Of a stretch of DNA of 64,000 bases, positions 9,054-20,165 are shown one piece after another; the first letter of the stretch is position 1; every line of letters starts with the position of its first letter. Origin of the DNA: an uncultured Bryobacteraceae bacterium (lineage in GTDB: Bacteria; Acidobacteriota; Terriglobia; Bryobacterales; Bryobacteraceae); the NCBI GenBank assembly GCA_938027685.1, contig CALJAM010000003.1:54950-118949 (forward strand), given 5' to 3'. The notes under the pieces are model-generated. The model searched no databases. It was not told the origin of the DNA and saw only the letters and a program-made list of their open reading frames with translations. The position numbers and the translations under genes are program-made.

Positions 9054-9889
9054 GCGCAGCGGCGGAAAAAATTTTGGCGACCACGCTTGCGCGGGTGGTC
9101 GCGGTCGAGCGCGAGACCCACGACACGTTCACGCTGTCGGTGACGCCGGTGGAGGGCGAGCCGCCGGAGCCGTTCCAGCCCGGCCAGTTCTCGATGGTTT
9201 ACGTTTTCGGCGTGGGCGAGTTGCCGATCTCGATCAGCGGCGATCCGGCGGACACGGAACGGCTGGTCTACACGGTTCGTTCGGTGGGCCAGGCCACGCA
9301 CGCTCTGGTCAGCCGTAAGCCAGGCGACGTCATCGGAGTCCGCGGACCCTTCGGCACCGCATGGCCGGTCAAGGAGGCGCGGGGCAAGGACGTGCTGATC
9401 GTGGCGGGCGGCATCGGGCTGGCGCCGCTGCGGCCCGTCATTTACCACGTCCTGCGCAATCGCGACGATTACGTGCGTCTGATTGTTCTGTACGGGGCGC
9501 GGAGTCCGCGGGACCTGCTGTATCGCAAGCAGCTGGCTGAATGGGGACGCGCGCCGGACACTCAGGTGCTGGTCACGGTGGACTACGGCGGCCTGAGCTG
9601 GCGCGGACACGTGGGCGTGGTGACGACGCTGTTCCGGCAGCTCCGGTTGCATCCGGCCGAGACGGTAGCTTTCATCTGCGGCCCGGAGATCATGATGCGC
9701 TACGTGATCCGCATGCTGGAGGCCCGCGGCGTGGCGCCGCAGGACATTTATCTTTCGATGGAACGCAACATGAAGTGCGGCGCCGGCTTCTGCGGCCACT
9801 GCCAGTTGGGGCCGTACTTCGTCTGCAAAGACGGACCGGTATTTTCCTATCGCCAGATGCAGCCATGGCTCGATCTGCACGAGTTATGA
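9050..9889 (+). CDS. hydG: Group 3b [NiFe]-hydrogenase gamma subunit (HydG, FAD/NAD(P)-binding)
   Basis: 279 aa diaphorase subunit of the group 3b enzyme, ferredoxin-NADP reductase fold as in AsrB and PyrK/DHOD electron-transfer proteins. The FAD domain has [10 protein letters not shown] and the ELPISISG flavin motif near residues 55-64. The NAD(P) domain has [13 protein letters not shown] near 118-130. The C-terminal Cys set in [17 protein letters not shown] (about 243-259) binds [2Fe-2S]. It passes electrons between HydB clusters and NAD(P)H. Starts by ATGA overlap with the cNMP-binding gene and ends 7 bases before hydD. Confidence 0.93.
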   Translation: MSAAAEKILATTLARVVAVERETHDTFTLSVTPVEGEPPEPFQPGQFSMVYVFGVGELPISISGDPADTERLVYTVRSVGQATHALVSRKPGDVIGVRGPFGTAWPVKEARGKDVLIVAGGIGLAPLRPVIYHVLRNRDDYVRLIVLYGARSPRDLLYRKQLAEWGRAPDTQVLVTVDYGGLSWRGHVGVVTTLFRQLRLHPAETVAFICGPEIMMRYVIRMLEARGVAPQDIYLSMERNMKCGAGFCGHCQLGPYFVCKDGPVFSYRQMQPWLDLHEL

Positions 9890-9896
9890 GGCAGAC

Positions 9897-10685
9897 ATGA
9901 CCCGCGCACTCGCTCGCAAACCTCGCATTGCGGTCTTCAAGTTCGCCTCGTGCGACGGCTGCCAGTTGAGCCTTCTCGACGCCGAGGACGAGCTGCTCGA
10001 GGTGGCCGATGCGGTCGAGATCTCCTACTTCCCCGAGGCCTCCCGGCGCATGTTGAAAGGGCCGTACGACATCGGCCTGGTGGAGGGATCCGTCACCACG
10101 CATCACGACGCCGAACGCATCCAGCAGGTGCGCCGGCAATGCCGCACGCTGATCACCATCGGCGCTTGCGCGACGGCCGGCGGCATCCAGGCGCTGCGGA
10201 ACTGGAAGGATGCCGCCGAGTTCGTGCGGCACGTGTACGCCCGGCCGGATTTCATCCACACCCTGAAGATGTCGACGCCCATCGCCGAGCACGTGCCGGT
10301 GGATCTGGAGCTGCGCGGCTGCCCGATCAACAAGAACCAGCTGGTGGAGCTGGTGGCCGCGGTGGTCGTGGGGCGCAAACCGAACCTCCCCACACACAGC
10401 GTCTGCATCGAGTGCAAGCGACAGGGCGTCACGTGCCTGTTGGTGGCGCGGGGCACGGCGTGCATGGGGCCGGTGACGCAGGCCGGCTGTGGGGCGCTTT
10501 GCCCGCGTTTCGGCCGCGGTTGTTACGGCTGCTTCGGCCCCATGGAGGCGGCCAACACGGCCTCGCTGAGCGATATCTTCCGCAACCTAGGTCGCCCCGA
10601 CGCGGCCATCGCGCGCGATTTCCGCACCTTCAACGCCTGGGCCTGGCAGTTCCGCCAGGCCAGCGAGGAGGCCGAGCGCAGGTGA
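9897..10685 (+). CDS. hydD: Group 3b [NiFe]-hydrogenase small subunit (HydD)
   Basis: 262 aa iron-sulfur small subunit that partners the large subunit HydA. The proximal-cluster ligands are visible: C19 and C22 in [10 protein letters not shown], Cys in GACATAGG (about residue 90) and in [11 protein letters not shown]-terminal ferredoxin-like region (about 163-217, from [11 protein letters not shown] to GRGCYGCFG) supplies ligands for two more clusters, as in group 3b small subunits. It lacks a Tat signal, so the enzyme is cytosolic. Its TGA overlaps a GTG start for hoxE, so the 3b and 3d operons are fused at this point. Confidence 0.94.
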   Translation: MTRALARKPRIAVFKFASCDGCQLSLLDAEDELLEVADAVEISYFPEASRRMLKGPYDIGLVEGSVTTHHDAERIQQVRRQCRTLITIGACATAGGIQALRNWKDAAEFVRHVYARPDFIHTLKMSTPIAEHVPVDLELRGCPINKNQLVELVAAVVVGRKPNLPTHSVCIECKRQGVTCLLVARGTACMGPVTQAGCGALCPRFGRGCYGCFGPMEAANTASLSDIFRNLGRPDAAIARDFRTFNAWAWQFRQASEEAERR

Positions 10686-11185
10686 ATCGGGCCCGCACGG
10701 CGCCGCCCTCCGAAGACAAGCGATGGAAGATCGTGGACGCGGCCATGCGCCGCCACGGCTATCGCCGCGACGCACTCATCGAGGCCCTACACAGCGTTCA
10801 GGAAACCTTCGGCTACCTCGATGAGGACAGCCTGCGCTTCGTGGCCGGCGCCCTGCGCTTGCCGCTCAGTGCGGTTTATGGCGTCGCGACCTTCTATCAC
10901 TTTTTCACTCTGAAACCTCCCGGTCGGCATACCTGCGTGGTATGCACGGGAACCGCGTGCCACATCAAAGGCGCGCCCGAGCTGCTTGCCATGCTCGAGC
11001 GCGAGTACGGACTGAAGCCCGGCGAGACCACTTCCGACGGGCAGCTCTCGCTGTTGACGGCGCGTTGCGTGGGCTCCTGCGGACTGGCGCCGGTGGTGGT
11101 CTTCGACCGGGAGTTGGCGGGCAAGCTCTCGGTCGAAGACTTGCGCCGCTGGATGGAAAGGTGCCTGGCCCATGACGCTCGATGA
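10682..11185 (+). CDS. hoxE: Bidirectional NAD-reducing hydrogenase diaphorase subunit HoxE (NuoE-like)
   Basis: 167 aa. Thioredoxin-like [2Fe-2S] subunit of the group 3d hydrogenase diaphorase module. Ligands are C88 and C93 (CTGTAC) and C129 and C133 (CVGSC), the NuoE pattern, preceded by [11 protein letters not shown]. The start is GTG at 10682, overlapping the hydD stop (GTGA); the frame is open further upstream but that part is shadow of hydD. The 3' end overlaps hoxF by 14 bases. HoxE is present in the five-subunit HoxEFUYH form. Confidence 0.93.
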   Translation: MNRARTAPPSEDKRWKIVDAAMRRHGYRRDALIEALHSVQETFGYLDEDSLRFVAGALRLPLSAVYGVATFYHFFTLKPPGRHTCVVCTGTACHIKGAPELLAMLEREYGLKPGETTSDGQLSLLTARCVGSCGLAPVVVFDRELAGKLSVEDLRRWMERCLAHDAR

Positions 11186-12809
11186 ACTGCAACGCGCCGC
11201 AGCCGAGGAGCGCGCCAACCAGCGCAAGGTCGCATGCCACCTGCACGTCTGCACCGCGGCCAGTTGTCTTTCGGCCGGCGGCGGGCAAGTCAAGCAGGCG
11301 CTGGAACAGGAACTGGCCGAGCGCGGTATGCGCAGTTTCTGCCAGGTCAAAGGGGTCGGCTGCATGGGCCTGTGCTCGGCCGGCCCGCTGGTGGCTGCGC
11401 AACCTGAAGGTTTTCTCTACGGACACGTGACGCCCGAAGACGCTCCCGACATCACGCGCAGCCTGGTGGAAGGCCGCCCGGTGCGTCGTTTGGCCGTCTC
11501 GACCGATCTTCCCTTTTTCCGACGGCAGCTCAAGATCGTGCTGGAGAACGCGGGTCGTGTGGATCCGGAGCGTCTGGAGGACTACATCGCCGCGGGCGGC
11601 TACGCCTCGCTGCTCAGGGCGCTGAGCGAAATGACGCCGCAGGAGGTCATCCGCGAGGTGACGGTGAGCGGCCTGCGCGGCCGGGGCGGCGCGGGCTACC
11701 CCACGGGGCTGAAGTGGAGCACCGTGGCCAAGTCGCCCGACGCGGACAAGTACGTGGTCTGCAACGCCGACGAGGGAGATCCCGGGGCGTTCATGGACCG
11801 CGCCGTGCTGGAAAGCGATCCGCACCGCGTGCTCGAGGGCATGGCCATCGCGGCTTATGCGACCGGAGCTCGGCACGGCTACATCTACGTCCGCGCCGAG
11901 TATCCGCTGGCCGTGGCGCGCCTGCGTACCGCCATCCGGCAGGCCGAGCGGGCGGGATTGCTGGGCAACCGGATCGCAGGCACGCCCTTCAGCTTCCACG
12001 TGGAAGTGCGTCTGGGAGCAGGGGCCTTCGTGTGCGGCGAGGAAACGGCGCTGATGGCCTCCATCGAAGGACGGCGCGGAACCCCGCGGCCGCGCCCGCC
12101 GTATCCCGCCGAAGCCGGCTTGTGGGGCCACTCCACGCTGATCAATAACGTGGAGACTTTCGCCAACGTCCCGGTCATCCTACGCGAGGGAGGGGAATGG
12201 TTCGCGCAGATCGGAACGCAGACGAGCAAAGGCACGAAGGTCTTTGCGCTGGCGGGCCGCGTGCTCAACACGGGTCTCATTGAGGTGCCGATGGGCATTT
12301 CGCTGCGCGAGATCATCTTCGAGATCGGCGGCGGCGTTCCGGAGGGCCGGCGTTTCAAGGCGGTGCAAACCGGCGGCCCCTCGGGCGGGTGCATACCCGA
12401 GCAGTACCTGGATACGCCCGTGGACTACGAGTCGCTGGCGGCGCTGGGTTCCATGATGGGCTCGGGCGGCTTGATCGTGATGGACGAATCGACCTGCATG
12501 GTGGACCTGGCGCGTTTCTTCCTGGAGTTCTCCAAAGGGGAGTCGTGCGGCAAGTGCGTGCCCTGCCGTGTGGGCACGGCACACCTGTACGACCTGCTCG
12601 ATCGCATCGTGCGCGGGGAGGCGAACGGCGGTACGCTGGCCGTGCTGGAGGAGCTCTCCGATCTGCTCCGCCATACCAGTCTGTGCGGGCTGGGCCAATC
12701 GGCGCCCAATCCCGTGCTGAGCACGCTCAAGTACTTCCGTCAAGAGTATGAGGCGCACTTGGAGGGCCGCTGCCTGGCGGGGGCCTGCGGCAAGGGAGGT
12801 CGCGCATGA
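11172..12809 (+). CDS. hoxF: NAD-reducing hydrogenase subunit HoxF (NuoF-like, FMN/NAD)
   Basis: 545 aa catalytic diaphorase subunit that reduces NAD+. Residues 1-110 form an extra [2Fe-2S] thioredoxin-like domain ([20 protein letters not shown]). The NuoF core follows: the [20 protein letters not shown] loop near 170, [25 protein letters not shown], and the C-terminal [4Fe-4S] ligands SCGKCVPC near 458-465 with TSLCGLG near 507. The ATG at 11172 lies inside hoxE, and the stop overlaps hoxU (ATGA). Domain order matches HoxF of cyanobacteria and Ralstonia. Confidence 0.95.
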   Translation: MTLDELQRAAAEERANQRKVACHLHVCTAASCLSAGGGQVKQALEQELAERGMRSFCQVKGVGCMGLCSAGPLVAAQPEGFLYGHVTPEDAPDITRSLVEGRPVRRLAVSTDLPFFRRQLKIVLENAGRVDPERLEDYIAAGGYASLLRALSEMTPQEVIREVTVSGLRGRGGAGYPTGLKWSTVAKSPDADKYVVCNADEGDPGAFMDRAVLESDPHRVLEGMAIAAYATGARHGYIYVRAEYPLAVARLRTAIRQAERAGLLGNRIAGTPFSFHVEVRLGAGAFVCGEETALMASIEGRRGTPRPRPPYPAEAGLWGHSTLINNVETFANVPVILREGGEWFAQIGTQTSKGTKVFALAGRVLNTGLIEVPMGISLREIIFEIGGGVPEGRRFKAVQTGGPSGGCIPEQYLDTPVDYESLAALGSMMGSGGLIVMDESTCMVDLARFFLEFSKGESCGKCVPCRVGTAHLYDLLDRIVRGEANGGTLAVLEELSDLLRHTSLCGLGQSAPNPVLSTLKYFRQEYEAHLEGRCLAGACGKGGRA

Positions 12810-13516
12810 ACGCGGGAATCAAAACGCTCAAGATCGACGGCAGAGACGTGAGCGCCCGCGCCGACCAGACGATTTTGGAAGTGGCCCGGGAAAACGGCAT
12901 CTTCGTCCCCTCCCTGTGCTATTTGGAGGGGCTCTCGCCCGTGGGCGCCTGCCGCCTCTGCCTGGTCGAAGTGAAGGGCGCCTCGCGGCTGCTGCCTTCG
13001 TGCGTGACGCGGGTGGAAGAAGGCATGGAGGTGACCACCCGCTCGGAGCGTCTGGAGCGGTACCGGCGCATGATTCTCGAACTGCTGTTTTCCGAGCGCA
13101 ATCATATCTGCTCGGTCTGCGTCTCCAACGGCCATTGCGAACTACAGAGCCTGGCGGAGAAGCTCCTGCTGACCCACGTGCACTTCCCCTATCGTTACCC
13201 GCGCCTGCCGGTGGACGCCTCGCACCCGCGCTTCGTGGCCGACCACAACCGCTGCATCCTTTGCACGCGTTGCGTGCGCGTCTGCGACGAGATCGAGGGC
13301 GCCCACACCTGGGACGTGATGGGACGCGGCATCGAGGCGCGGGTCATCACCGACCTGAACCAGCCCTGGGGCGATTCCGAAAGCTGCACCTCCTGCGGCA
13401 AATGCGTGCACGTCTGCCCGACCGGCGCGCTTTCGGAAAAAGGCCGCTCGGTCGCCGAGATGGCCAAACGGCGGCAGTTTCTACCGTATCTGACCATGAT
13501 GAGGACGCAGCGATGA
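12806..13516 (+). CDS. hoxU: NAD-reducing hydrogenase subunit HoxU (NuoG N-terminal-like)
   Basis: 236 aa electron-wiring subunit between the diaphorase and the hydrogenase module. An N-terminal plant-type [2Fe-2S] domain ([17 protein letters not shown], then Cys in LLPSC), then a His/Cys3 cluster ([12 protein letters not shown]), and two [4Fe-4S] ferredoxin motifs ([11 protein letters not shown] and [12 protein letters not shown]). Length and cluster set match HoxU. It is coupled on both sides by ATGA overlaps with hoxF and hoxY. Confidence 0.95.
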   Translation: MNAGIKTLKIDGRDVSARADQTILEVARENGIFVPSLCYLEGLSPVGACRLCLVEVKGASRLLPSCVTRVEEGMEVTTRSERLERYRRMILELLFSERNHICSVCVSNGHCELQSLAEKLLLTHVHFPYRYPRLPVDASHPRFVADHNRCILCTRCVRVCDEIEGAHTWDVMGRGIEARVITDLNQPWGDSESCTSCGKCVHVCPTGALSEKGRSVAEMAKRRQFLPYLTMMRTQR

Positions 13517-14046
13517 GTCGGCTGCGACTGGCTACGGTCTGGCTGGACGGCTGTTCGGGCTGCCACATGTCGTTTCTGGACATGGACGAGAGGCTCATCG
13601 AGCTGGCCCGCAAAGTCGAACTGGTATGGAGCCCCTTCGTCGATGCCAAGGAATTTCCCGAGCAGACCGACGTCACGCTGGTGGAAGGGGCAGTGGGCAC
13701 GGCGGAGGACGAAGAAAAGATCCGGCGCATCCGCGCGCGCACGCGCGTGCTGGTGGCTCTGGGCGACTGCGCGGTGACGGCCAACGTTCCGGCGATGCGG
13801 AATCCCTTCGGACGGCAGGCGGCGCTGAGCCGCGCCTATGAGGAGAACGCCACGCGCAGCCAAGGCAGCCCGAGCAGCGAGATTCCCGTGCTACAGAATC
13901 GCGTGCGCCCGGTGCACGAAATCGTGCCGGTGGACGTGTTCGTGCCGGGTTGTCCGCCTTCTGCCCACACCATCTACTACGTGCTCGAGGAACTGGCGGC
14001 GGGCCGGATGCCCGATCTGTCCGGACGCACGCGGTTCGGAGCCTGA
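13513..14046 (+). CDS. hoxY: Group 3d [NiFe]-hydrogenase small subunit HoxY
   Basis: 177 aa. Minimal small subunit with ligands for a single proximal [4Fe-4S] cluster: C14 and C17 in [13 protein letters not shown], Cys in [15 protein letters not shown] near residue 89, and Cys in [11 protein letters not shown] near 147. It lacks the C-terminal ferredoxin-like region present in HydD of this same cluster, which separates the 3d and 3b small subunits clearly. ATG overlaps the hoxU stop; hoxH follows after 11 bases. Confidence 0.95.
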   Translation: MSRLRLATVWLDGCSGCHMSFLDMDERLIELARKVELVWSPFVDAKEFPEQTDVTLVEGAVGTAEDEEKIRRIRARTRVLVALGDCAVTANVPAMRNPFGRQAALSRAYEENATRSQGSPSSEIPVLQNRVRPVHEIVPVDVFVPGCPPSAHTIYYVLEELAAGRMPDLSGRTRFGA

Positions 14047-14057
14047 GGGGATAGGGA

Positions 14058-15488
14058 ATGAGCCAGCGGCGCATCGTCATAGACCCGGTGACGCGCATCG
14101 AGGGGCATGCCCGCATCAGTCTGTTCCTGGACGAAAACGGGCAAGTCCGCGACGCACGTCTCCACGTGACCCAGTTCCGCGCCTTCGAAAAGCTGTGCGA
14201 GGGTCGGCCGTTCACGGAGATGCCCTCGCTGATGGCGCGCATCTGCGGGATCTGCCCGGTCAGTCACCTAATCGCTTCGGCCAAAGCCTGCGATCAGATC
14301 CTGGGGACGCGCATCCCGCCGGCGGCCGTACAGCTGAGGCGCGTGCTCAATCTCGCGCAACTGGTGCAATCGCACGCGCTGAATTTCTTCCATCTTTCCG
14401 CGCCCGATCTGCTGCTAGGCATGGACGGCGATCCGGCGCGTCGGAACCTGTTCGGGCTGATCGAATCGCACCCTCAGATGGCGCGCGACGGAATCCGGTT
14501 GCGGCAGTTCGGCCAGCAGATCATCGAGCGGCTGGCGGGCAAGCGCATCCATCCGGCTTGGGTCGTCGCAGGCGGGGTGAGCGAACCGATGACGGCCGAG
14601 GCCCGCGATGCCATTCTGGCGGGCATCCCCGAGGCCATGACGATCGTCCAGCGGACGCTCGGCTGGTTCAAGAACGCGATGGATAACTTCCGCGAAGAGG
14701 CGGCTGCGTTCGCCAACTTCCCCACCTTCTTTCTCGGCCTGGTGGGACCCGACGGGGAGCTGGAACACTACGACGGTCGCATCCGCGTGGTGGACGCGGC
14801 CGGCCGGGTGGTCGCCGACAACCTGCCCCCGGAACGCTATCGCGACTACATCGGAGAGGCGGTAGAGCCGGACTCGTACTTGAAGTCGCCTTACTACAAA
14901 CCCGAGGGCTACCCCGACGGCATCTACCGCGTGGGACCGCTGGCGCGGCTGAACCTTGCGGATCGCTGCGGCACGCACGCGGCCGATCAGGAGTGGGCCG
15001 AGTTCCGGCAATTGGAACGCGGCGCGGTGTTGAGCTCGTTTTACTACCACTACGCCCGTCTGATCGAGATCCTTTACGCGCTGGAGCGCATCGAGCAGAT
15101 CCTCCAGGACCAACAGATTCTCAGCCGCCACGTTCGCGCCCACGCGACGGCCAACCACCCGGAAGGGATCGGGGTGGCCGAAGCGCCGCGCGGTACGCTG
15201 ATCCATCACTACCGGGTCGACGAAGCCGGCGTCATCCAGTGGGCCAACCTGATCATCGCCACCGGGCACAACAATTTGGCGATGAATCGCGGCATCCTGC
15301 AAGCGGCGCGGCGATTCGTGCACGGCGATCGCTTGAGCGAGGGCGCGCTGAACCGCGTGGAAGCGGTCATCCGCGCCTTCGACCCTTGCCTGAGCTGCTC
15401 CACGCACGCGGCCGGCCGGATGCCGCTGATCGTCGAGTTGCGCGGTCCCGAAGGCGAACTGCTGGACGAGGTGAAGCGGGCCGGATGA
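14058..15488 (+). CDS. hoxH: Group 3d [NiFe]-hydrogenase large subunit HoxH
   Basis: 476 aa catalytic subunit carrying the NiFe(CN)2CO site. The four metal ligands are visible: C63 and C66 in [10 protein letters not shown] and C444 and C447 in DPCLSCSTH. The 26 residues after His450 are the C-terminal extension expected to be clipped by the dedicated protease after Ni insertion, and that protease gene (hoxW) overlaps the stop by ATGA. The sequence matches the HoxH group, which oxidises H2 to reduce NAD+ or evolves H2. Confidence 0.96.
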   Translation: MSQRRIVIDPVTRIEGHARISLFLDENGQVRDARLHVTQFRAFEKLCEGRPFTEMPSLMARICGICPVSHLIASAKACDQILGTRIPPAAVQLRRVLNLAQLVQSHALNFFHLSAPDLLLGMDGDPARRNLFGLIESHPQMARDGIRLRQFGQQIIERLAGKRIHPAWVVAGGVSEPMTAEARDAILAGIPEAMTIVQRTLGWFKNAMDNFREEAAAFANFPTFFLGLVGPDGELEHYDGRIRVVDAAGRVVADNLPPERYRDYIGEAVEPDSYLKSPYYKPEGYPDGIYRVGPLARLNLADRCGTHAADQEWAEFRQLERGAVLSSFYYHYARLIEILYALERIEQILQDQQILSRHVRAHATANHPEGIGVAEAPRGTLIHHYRVDEAGVIQWANLIIATGHNNLAMNRGILQAARRFVHGDRLSEGALNRVEAVIRAFDPCLSCSTHAAGRMPLIVELRGPEGELLDEVKRAG

Positions 15489-15994
15489 ACGTGTTAATCG
15501 TGGGATTTGGGAACCCGCTGGCCGGTGACGACGGCGCGGGCTTTCGGGCGGCCGAGATGCTGGCCGCTCGGGTACGCCTGCCCGAGGTTCGCGTACGTGC
15601 GGTCCGGCAGTTGACGCCGGAGCTGGCCGAGGAGGCGGCGCAGGCCGCCGTGGTCGTTTTCGTCGACGCGAGCGTGGAGATCCGGCCCGGAGCGATCGAT
15701 TGCCGCCGGCTCGAGGCGGGCCGGACGGCGGGCGTTTTCTCGCACCATCTGGCGCCCGAGAGCGTACTCGAGCTGGCCGAGCGTGTTTACCACCGCCGAC
15801 CGGAGGCTCTGCTGTTCAGCGTGGGCGCGCGAAGCTTTGCGGACCACAGCCTCTCCGGCGAGGTCCAGCAGGCCCTGCCCGCGTTGGTGGGCCAAATCGA
15901 GGATTTGATCGAGCGGATCGTCGACGCGGGCAAACCCGCCCGACCCGGCGGTCCGCCCGAAACCGAAAGCGATTTCTTTTCGGTGATGCACTGA
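15485..15994 (+). CDS. hoxW: Hydrogenase maturation endopeptidase HoxW (M52 family)
   Basis: 169 aa. Peptidase M52 fold: begins [19 protein letters not shown] with the metal-binding Glu/Asp region, then [10 protein letters not shown], and His in [16 protein letters not shown]. It should remove the C-terminal peptide of HoxH, encoded directly upstream with an ATGA overlap. The last ~20 residues are Pro/Glu-rich and not conserved. A second M52 protease after hydA serves the other hydrogenase, in keeping with the specificity of these enzymes. Confidence 0.9.
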   Translation: MNVLIVGFGNPLAGDDGAGFRAAEMLAARVRLPEVRVRAVRQLTPELAEEAAQAAVVVFVDASVEIRPGAIDCRRLEAGRTAGVFSHHLAPESVLELAERVYHRRPEALLFSVGARSFADHSLSGEVQQALPALVGQIEDLIERIVDAGKPARPGGPPETESDFFSVMH

Positions 15995-16045
15995 ACTCCC
16001 GGCCGTCAACAGCGACCGGGGCAGCAATAGGTACGGAAGGAAACC

Positions 16046-18805
16046 ATGACCCCTCCCATGAAAAAGCTCAAGCAACCCAGCGTCGACTCAGCGCAGGACG
16101 TTCTGCGCCTTCGAGAGCATCCCCTGGACGTGTTCTTCCGTCCCGAATCGGTGGCCGTGATCGGGGCCACGGAGAGCCCGGGCAGCGTGGGGCGCACGCT
16201 GATGTGGAACATCATGACCAGCCCCTTCGGGGGCACGGTCTATCCGGTGAATCCCCGCCGTGCCAGCGTGCTGGGCATCAAGGCTTATCCGAGCATCAAG
16301 GCGGTCCCGGAGAAGGTCGATCTGGCGGTGGTGGTTACGCCGGCGCCCACCATTCCCGGCATCATCCGGGAGTGCGGCGAAGCGGGCGTGCGCGCCGCGA
16401 TCGTGATTTCGGCGGGCTTCAAGGAGGTGGGCCCGCAAGGCGCGGAGCTGGAGCGCCAGGTGGTCGAGGAGGCGCACAAGGCTCGCATGCGGATCATCGG
16501 TCCGAACTGTCTGGGCGTGATGAGCCCGCTGACCGGTTTCAACGCGACTTTCGCCCGCTCCATGGCGCTGCCGGGCAACGTCGGCTTTATCAGCCAGAGC
16601 GGTGCGCTGTGTACGGCGGTGCTGGACTGGAGTCTGCGTGAACAGGTCGGCTTCTCGGCCTTCATTTCGATCGGCTCCATGGCCGATGTCGGTTGGGGCG
16701 ACCTCATCGATTACCTGGGCAACGATCCCCGCACCCACAGCATCCTCATCTACATGGAGACCATCGGGGACGCCCGCGCCTTCATTTCCGCGGCGCGCGA
16801 GGTGGCCCTGTCAAAGCCCATCATCGTCATCAAGCCGGGACGCACGGAAGCGGCGGCCCGCGCGGCGGCCTCGCACACCGGCTCGCTGGCGGGCAGCGAC
16901 GAGGTGCTCGAGGCCGCCTTCCGTCGCAGCGGCGTGCTGCGCGTCAATACGATCGCCGACCTCTTCTACATGGCGGAAGTGTTGGCGAAGCAGCCTCGCC
17001 CGGCCGGGCCGCGCCTGACCATCGTGGCCAACGCCGGCGGCCCCGCCGTGCTGGCCACCGACGCCCTCGTGCTCAACGGCGCCCAGGTGGCGGAGCTGGC
17101 TCCCGAGACCATGGAGGCGCTGAACAAGATCCTGCCGCCCACCTGGAGCCACAACAACCCCATCGACATCATCGGCGACGCGGAGCCGGAGCGTTACGCC
17201 AAAACGCTCGAGATCGTCGCCCGGGATCCCAACTCGGATGGACTGCTGGTCATCCTGACCCCCCAGGCCATGACCGATCCCACACGCACGGCCGAACTGG
17301 TGCGCGCCTACGCACGCGTGGACAACAAGCCGATTCTGGCCAGCTGGATGGGCGGCGTCGAGGTCGCCGCAGGCGAGCAGATTCTGAACCGCGCAGGTAT
17401 CCCGACCTTCCCATACCCCGACACCGCCGCCCGTGCTTTCGTCTACATGTGGCGGCTCTCGTACAACCTGCGCGGCCTGTATGAAACGCCCGCTACCATC
17501 GAGGATCCGAAGTCGGAAGCCGACCGCGCGCAGGCCGAAGCGCTCATCCGGCAGGTGCGCAAGCAGGGCCGCACCATACTCACCGAGTACGAATCCAAGC
17601 GCCTGCTCTCCCTGTACGGGATACCCACGGTGGAAACGCGCGTGGCCACTAGCGAGGAGGAAGCCTTGCGTCACGCCGAAGAGTTGGGTTACCCGGTGGT
17701 CGTCAAGCTGCACTCGGAAACCATCACCCACAAGACGGACGTGGGCGGCGTGGCGCTCAACCTGCGCGACCCGGATGCCGTCCGCGCAGCCTACCGAAAA
17801 ATCCAGACCTCGGTCGCCGAGCGCGCCGGCGCACAACACTTCCTGGGGGTCACGGTGCAGCCGATGGTGAAGCTGGAAGGCTACGAGCTGATCATCGGCT
17901 CCTCGATCGATCCCCAGTTCGGCCCGGTTCTGCTTTTCGGCGCAGGCGGGCAGCTCGTCGAGGTTTTCCGCGATAGCGCCTTGGCCCTGCCTCCCCTGAA
18001 CACCACGCTGGCGCGGCGCATGATGGAGCAGACCCGCATCTACACCGCGCTGAAGGGCGTGCGCGGCCGCAAGCCGGTGGACCTGGCCGCGTTGGAGGAG
18101 CTGCTGGTTCACTTCAGCCAGCTCGTGGTCGAGCAGCGCTGGATCAAGGAAATCGACATCAACCCGCTGCTGGCCTCGCCCGACCGCCTGGTCGCGCTCG
18201 ATGCACGCGTGGTGGTATACGGTCCCGAGGTCACGCCGGAGCAGCTTCCCAAGCTGGCCATTCGTCCTTACCCGACGCGTTATGTCAGCGACTGGACCAT
18301 GAAGGACGGGCAAACAGTCACGATCCGCCCCATCCGACCGGAAGACGAGCCGCTGATGGTGAAGTTCCACCAGACCCTCTCGGATCGGACGGTTTACATG
18401 CGTTACCTGCACACGCTGCCGCTGAGCCAGCGCATCGCGCACGAACGGCTCACGCGCATCTGTTTCATCGATTACGACCGCGAGATGGCGTTGGTCGCCG
18501 AGCGGCGCGACTCCGAGAGCGGCGAGCGGCAGATCCTCGGCGTGGGTCGCCTGAAGAAGTTGCACGGCGTCAACGAGGCCGAATTCGCTGTCCTGGTGGC
18601 GGATCCCTTCCAGGGCAAGGGCCTCGGCACGGAGCTGACGCGCCGATTGATCCAGGTGGCGCGCGACGAGAAGATCGAGCGTCTGGTGGGCGACATCCTG
18701 CCAGACAACGTCGTCATGCTGAAGTTGTGCGAGCGGCTGGGCTTCAAGCTCACGCGCTCGATCGAGGACCCGGTCGTGAAGGCAAGTTACGAAGTGACCC
18801 CCTAA
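16046..18805 (+). CDS. NDP-forming acyl-CoA synthetase fused to GNAT acetyltransferase (Acs/Pat-like)
   Basis: 919 aa. Order: CoA-binding Rossmann domain (about 25-150, [17 protein letters not shown]), succinyl-CoA-ligase flavodoxin domains (about 170-470), ATP-grasp domain (about 505-720, [18 protein letters not shown]) and a C-terminal GNAT domain (about 765-915, [19 protein letters not shown]). The fusion is shared by ADP-forming acetyl-CoA synthetases and by Pat/YfiQ protein lysine acetyltransferases. His277 in SHTGSLAG, the phospho-His position, is retained; it is typically lost in Pat, so both activities are possible. GGAAGGAAA precedes the ATG. It sits in the hydrogenase cluster between hoxW and hydA, 51 and 52 bases from each. 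Confidence 0.88.
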   Translation: MTPPMKKLKQPSVDSAQDVLRLREHPLDVFFRPESVAVIGATESPGSVGRTLMWNIMTSPFGGTVYPVNPRRASVLGIKAYPSIKAVPEKVDLAVVVTPAPTIPGIIRECGEAGVRAAIVISAGFKEVGPQGAELERQVVEEAHKARMRIIGPNCLGVMSPLTGFNATFARSMALPGNVGFISQSGALCTAVLDWSLREQVGFSAFISIGSMADVGWGDLIDYLGNDPRTHSILIYMETIGDARAFISAAREVALSKPIIVIKPGRTEAAARAAASHTGSLAGSDEVLEAAFRRSGVLRVNTIADLFYMAEVLAKQPRPAGPRLTIVANAGGPAVLATDALVLNGAQVAELAPETMEALNKILPPTWSHNNPIDIIGDAEPERYAKTLEIVARDPNSDGLLVILTPQAMTDPTRTAELVRAYARVDNKPILASWMGGVEVAAGEQILNRAGIPTFPYPDTAARAFVYMWRLSYNLRGLYETPATIEDPKSEADRAQAEALIRQVRKQGRTILTEYESKRLLSLYGIPTVETRVATSEEEALRHAEELGYPVVVKLHSETITHKTDVGGVALNLRDPDAVRAAYRKIQTSVAERAGAQHFLGVTVQPMVKLEGYELIIGSSIDPQFGPVLLFGAGGQLVEVFRDSALALPPLNTTLARRMMEQTRIYTALKGVRGRKPVDLAALEELLVHFSQLVVEQRWIKEIDINPLLASPDRLVALDARVVVYGPEVTPEQLPKLAIRPYPTRYVSDWTMKDGQTVTIRPIRPEDEPLMVKFHQTLSDRTVYMRYLHTLPLSQRIAHERLTRICFIDYDREMALVAERRDSESGERQILGVGRLKKLHGVNEAEFAVLVADPFQGKGLGTELTRRLIQVARDEKIERLVGDILPDNVVMLKLCERLGFKLTRSIEDPVVKASYEVTP

Positions 18806-18815
18806 CGCTGCAAGA

Positions 18816-18841
18816 GCGGGCGGGCCGGCGCGCCCGCCCGC
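18816..18841. other. Strong GC stem-loop between the acyl-CoA synthetase gene and hydA
   Basis: A perfect 10-bp stem GCGGGCGGGC/GCCCGCCCGC with a 6-base loop fills the 52-base gap before hydA. There is no following T-run, so it is not a classical terminator. It may stabilise or process the mRNA, or attenuate read-through, and could set the level of hydA apart from the upstream genes. Confidence 0.6.
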
Positions 18842-18857
18842 ACCCACGAGGTCGAAG

Positions 18858-20165
18858 ATGAATCCGACGGCGAGCAAAACAACCCGCACCATCAAGGTGG
18901 ATTACCTTGCCCGCGTGGAGGGCGAAGGCGCCCTGTACGTCAAGCTGCGCGGCGATCGCGTGGAAGACGTCAAGCTGAAGGTCTTCGAGCCGCCCCGCCT
19001 GTTCGAGGCTTTCCTGCGCGGCCGGCACTTCATGGAAGCGCCCGACATCACGGCGCGCATCTGCGGCATCTGTCCCATCGCCTATCAGATGAGCGCCGCC
19101 CATGCGATCGAACGCGCCCTCGGAATCCGGGTGCCTCCCGCCGTCCGCACGCTGCGCCGCCTCTTCTACTGCGGCGAGTGGATCGAAAGTCATGCCTTGC
19201 ACGTCTTTCTGCTGCACGCGCCGGATTTTCTCGGCTACCAAGATGCCATCGAGATGGCGCGCCAGCACCGCGAGCTCGTCGAGCTGGGTCTGAGACTGAA
19301 GAAGATCGGCAATCATCTGGTGGCGGTGATGGGCGGGCGCGAGATCCATCCCATTTCGGCCTGCGTGGGCGGCTTTTACCGGGTCCCTTCGCGGGCCGAG
19401 CTGACGGCGCTGAAGCCGGATCTGGAATGGGCTCTGGAAGCCTCGCTCGAAACGCTGCGCTGGACGTCGAAACTCGAGTACACCGACTTCGAGCAGGACT
19501 ACGAATTCGTTTCTCTGCGTCATCCGGAGGAATACCCGCTCAACGAAGGGCGGCTGGTCTCCAACTACGGGCTCGACATCGATGCCGCCGAGTTCGAGGA
19601 CCACATCATCGAGCAGCACGTTAAGCACTCGAACGCTCTGCAGGCGGTCCTCCGGCAGCGGGGCTCGTACATGGTTGGGCCGCTGGCGCGCGTCAACCTC
19701 AACTTCGACCGGCTGCCGGAGGTCGCGCGCCAGGCAGCGGAAGAATGCGGCTTCGCGCCGCCTTGCCGAAACCCGTTCCGTTCGATCCAGGCCAGGGCCC
19801 TCGAGCTGATCTTCGCCTGCCACGAGGCGCTGCGGATCATCGACGCATACGAACCGCCGGCCGAGCCGCACGTGACGGCGACGCCGCGGGAGGGTCGCGG
19901 CTGCGCGATCACCGAAGCGCCGCGGGGCATTCTGTACCACCGTTACTCGCTGGCCCAGGACGGCCGCATCCTCTCCGCGCGGATCGTGCCGCCCACCTCG
20001 CAGAACCAGCGCCGCATCGAGGACGACCTGCGCGCCCTGGTCCCGCTGCTGATGGCCGAACCGCCCGAGCGCCTCACCTGGCGTTGCGAGCAGGCGGTGC
20101 GCAACTACGACCCCTGTATTTCCTGCGCCACGCACTTCCTGCGAGTGCACATCGAGCGTGAGTGA
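18858..20165 (+). CDS. hydA: Group 3b [NiFe]-hydrogenase large subunit (HydA)
   Basis: 435 aa catalytic subunit of the NADP-linked hydrogenase whose other subunits (hydB, hydG, hydD) lie at 7425-10685. Metal ligands C69 and C72 (RICGIC) and C420 and C423 (DPCISCATH). Only nine residues follow His426, a short extension that should still need proteolysis. Motifs [16 protein letters not shown] and [12 protein letters not shown] fit the 3b family and differ from HoxH. The separation from its small subunit by about 8 kb within one co-directional cluster is unusual. The stop overlaps the protease GTG. Confidence 0.95.
   Translation: MNPTASKTTRTIKVDYLARVEGEGALYVKLRGDRVEDVKLKVFEPPRLFEAFLRGRHFMEAPDITARICGICPIAYQMSAAHAIERALGIRVPPAVRTLRRLFYCGEWIESHALHVFLLHAPDFLGYQDAIEMARQHRELVELGLRLKKIGNHLVAVMGGREIHPISACVGGFYRVPSRAELTALKPDLEWALEASLETLRWTSKLEYTDFEQDYEFVSLRHPEEYPLNEGRLVSNYGLDIDAAEFEDHIIEQHVKHSNALQAVLRQRGSYMVGPLARVNLNFDRLPEVARQAAEECGFAPPCRNPFRSIQARALELIFACHEALRIIDAYEPPAEPHVTATPREGRGCAITEAPRGILYHRYSLAQDGRILSARIVPPTSQNQRRIEDDLRALVPLLMAEPPERLTWRCEQAVRNYDPCISCATHFLRVHIERE

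Noticed and set aside
16811..18895. Long minus-strand open frame (694 codons) opposite the acyl-CoA synthetase gene
   Set aside because: Composition is that of an antisense shadow in GC-rich DNA (many His, Arg, Gln, Leu without domains); the plus-strand gene has clear family motifs along its whole length.
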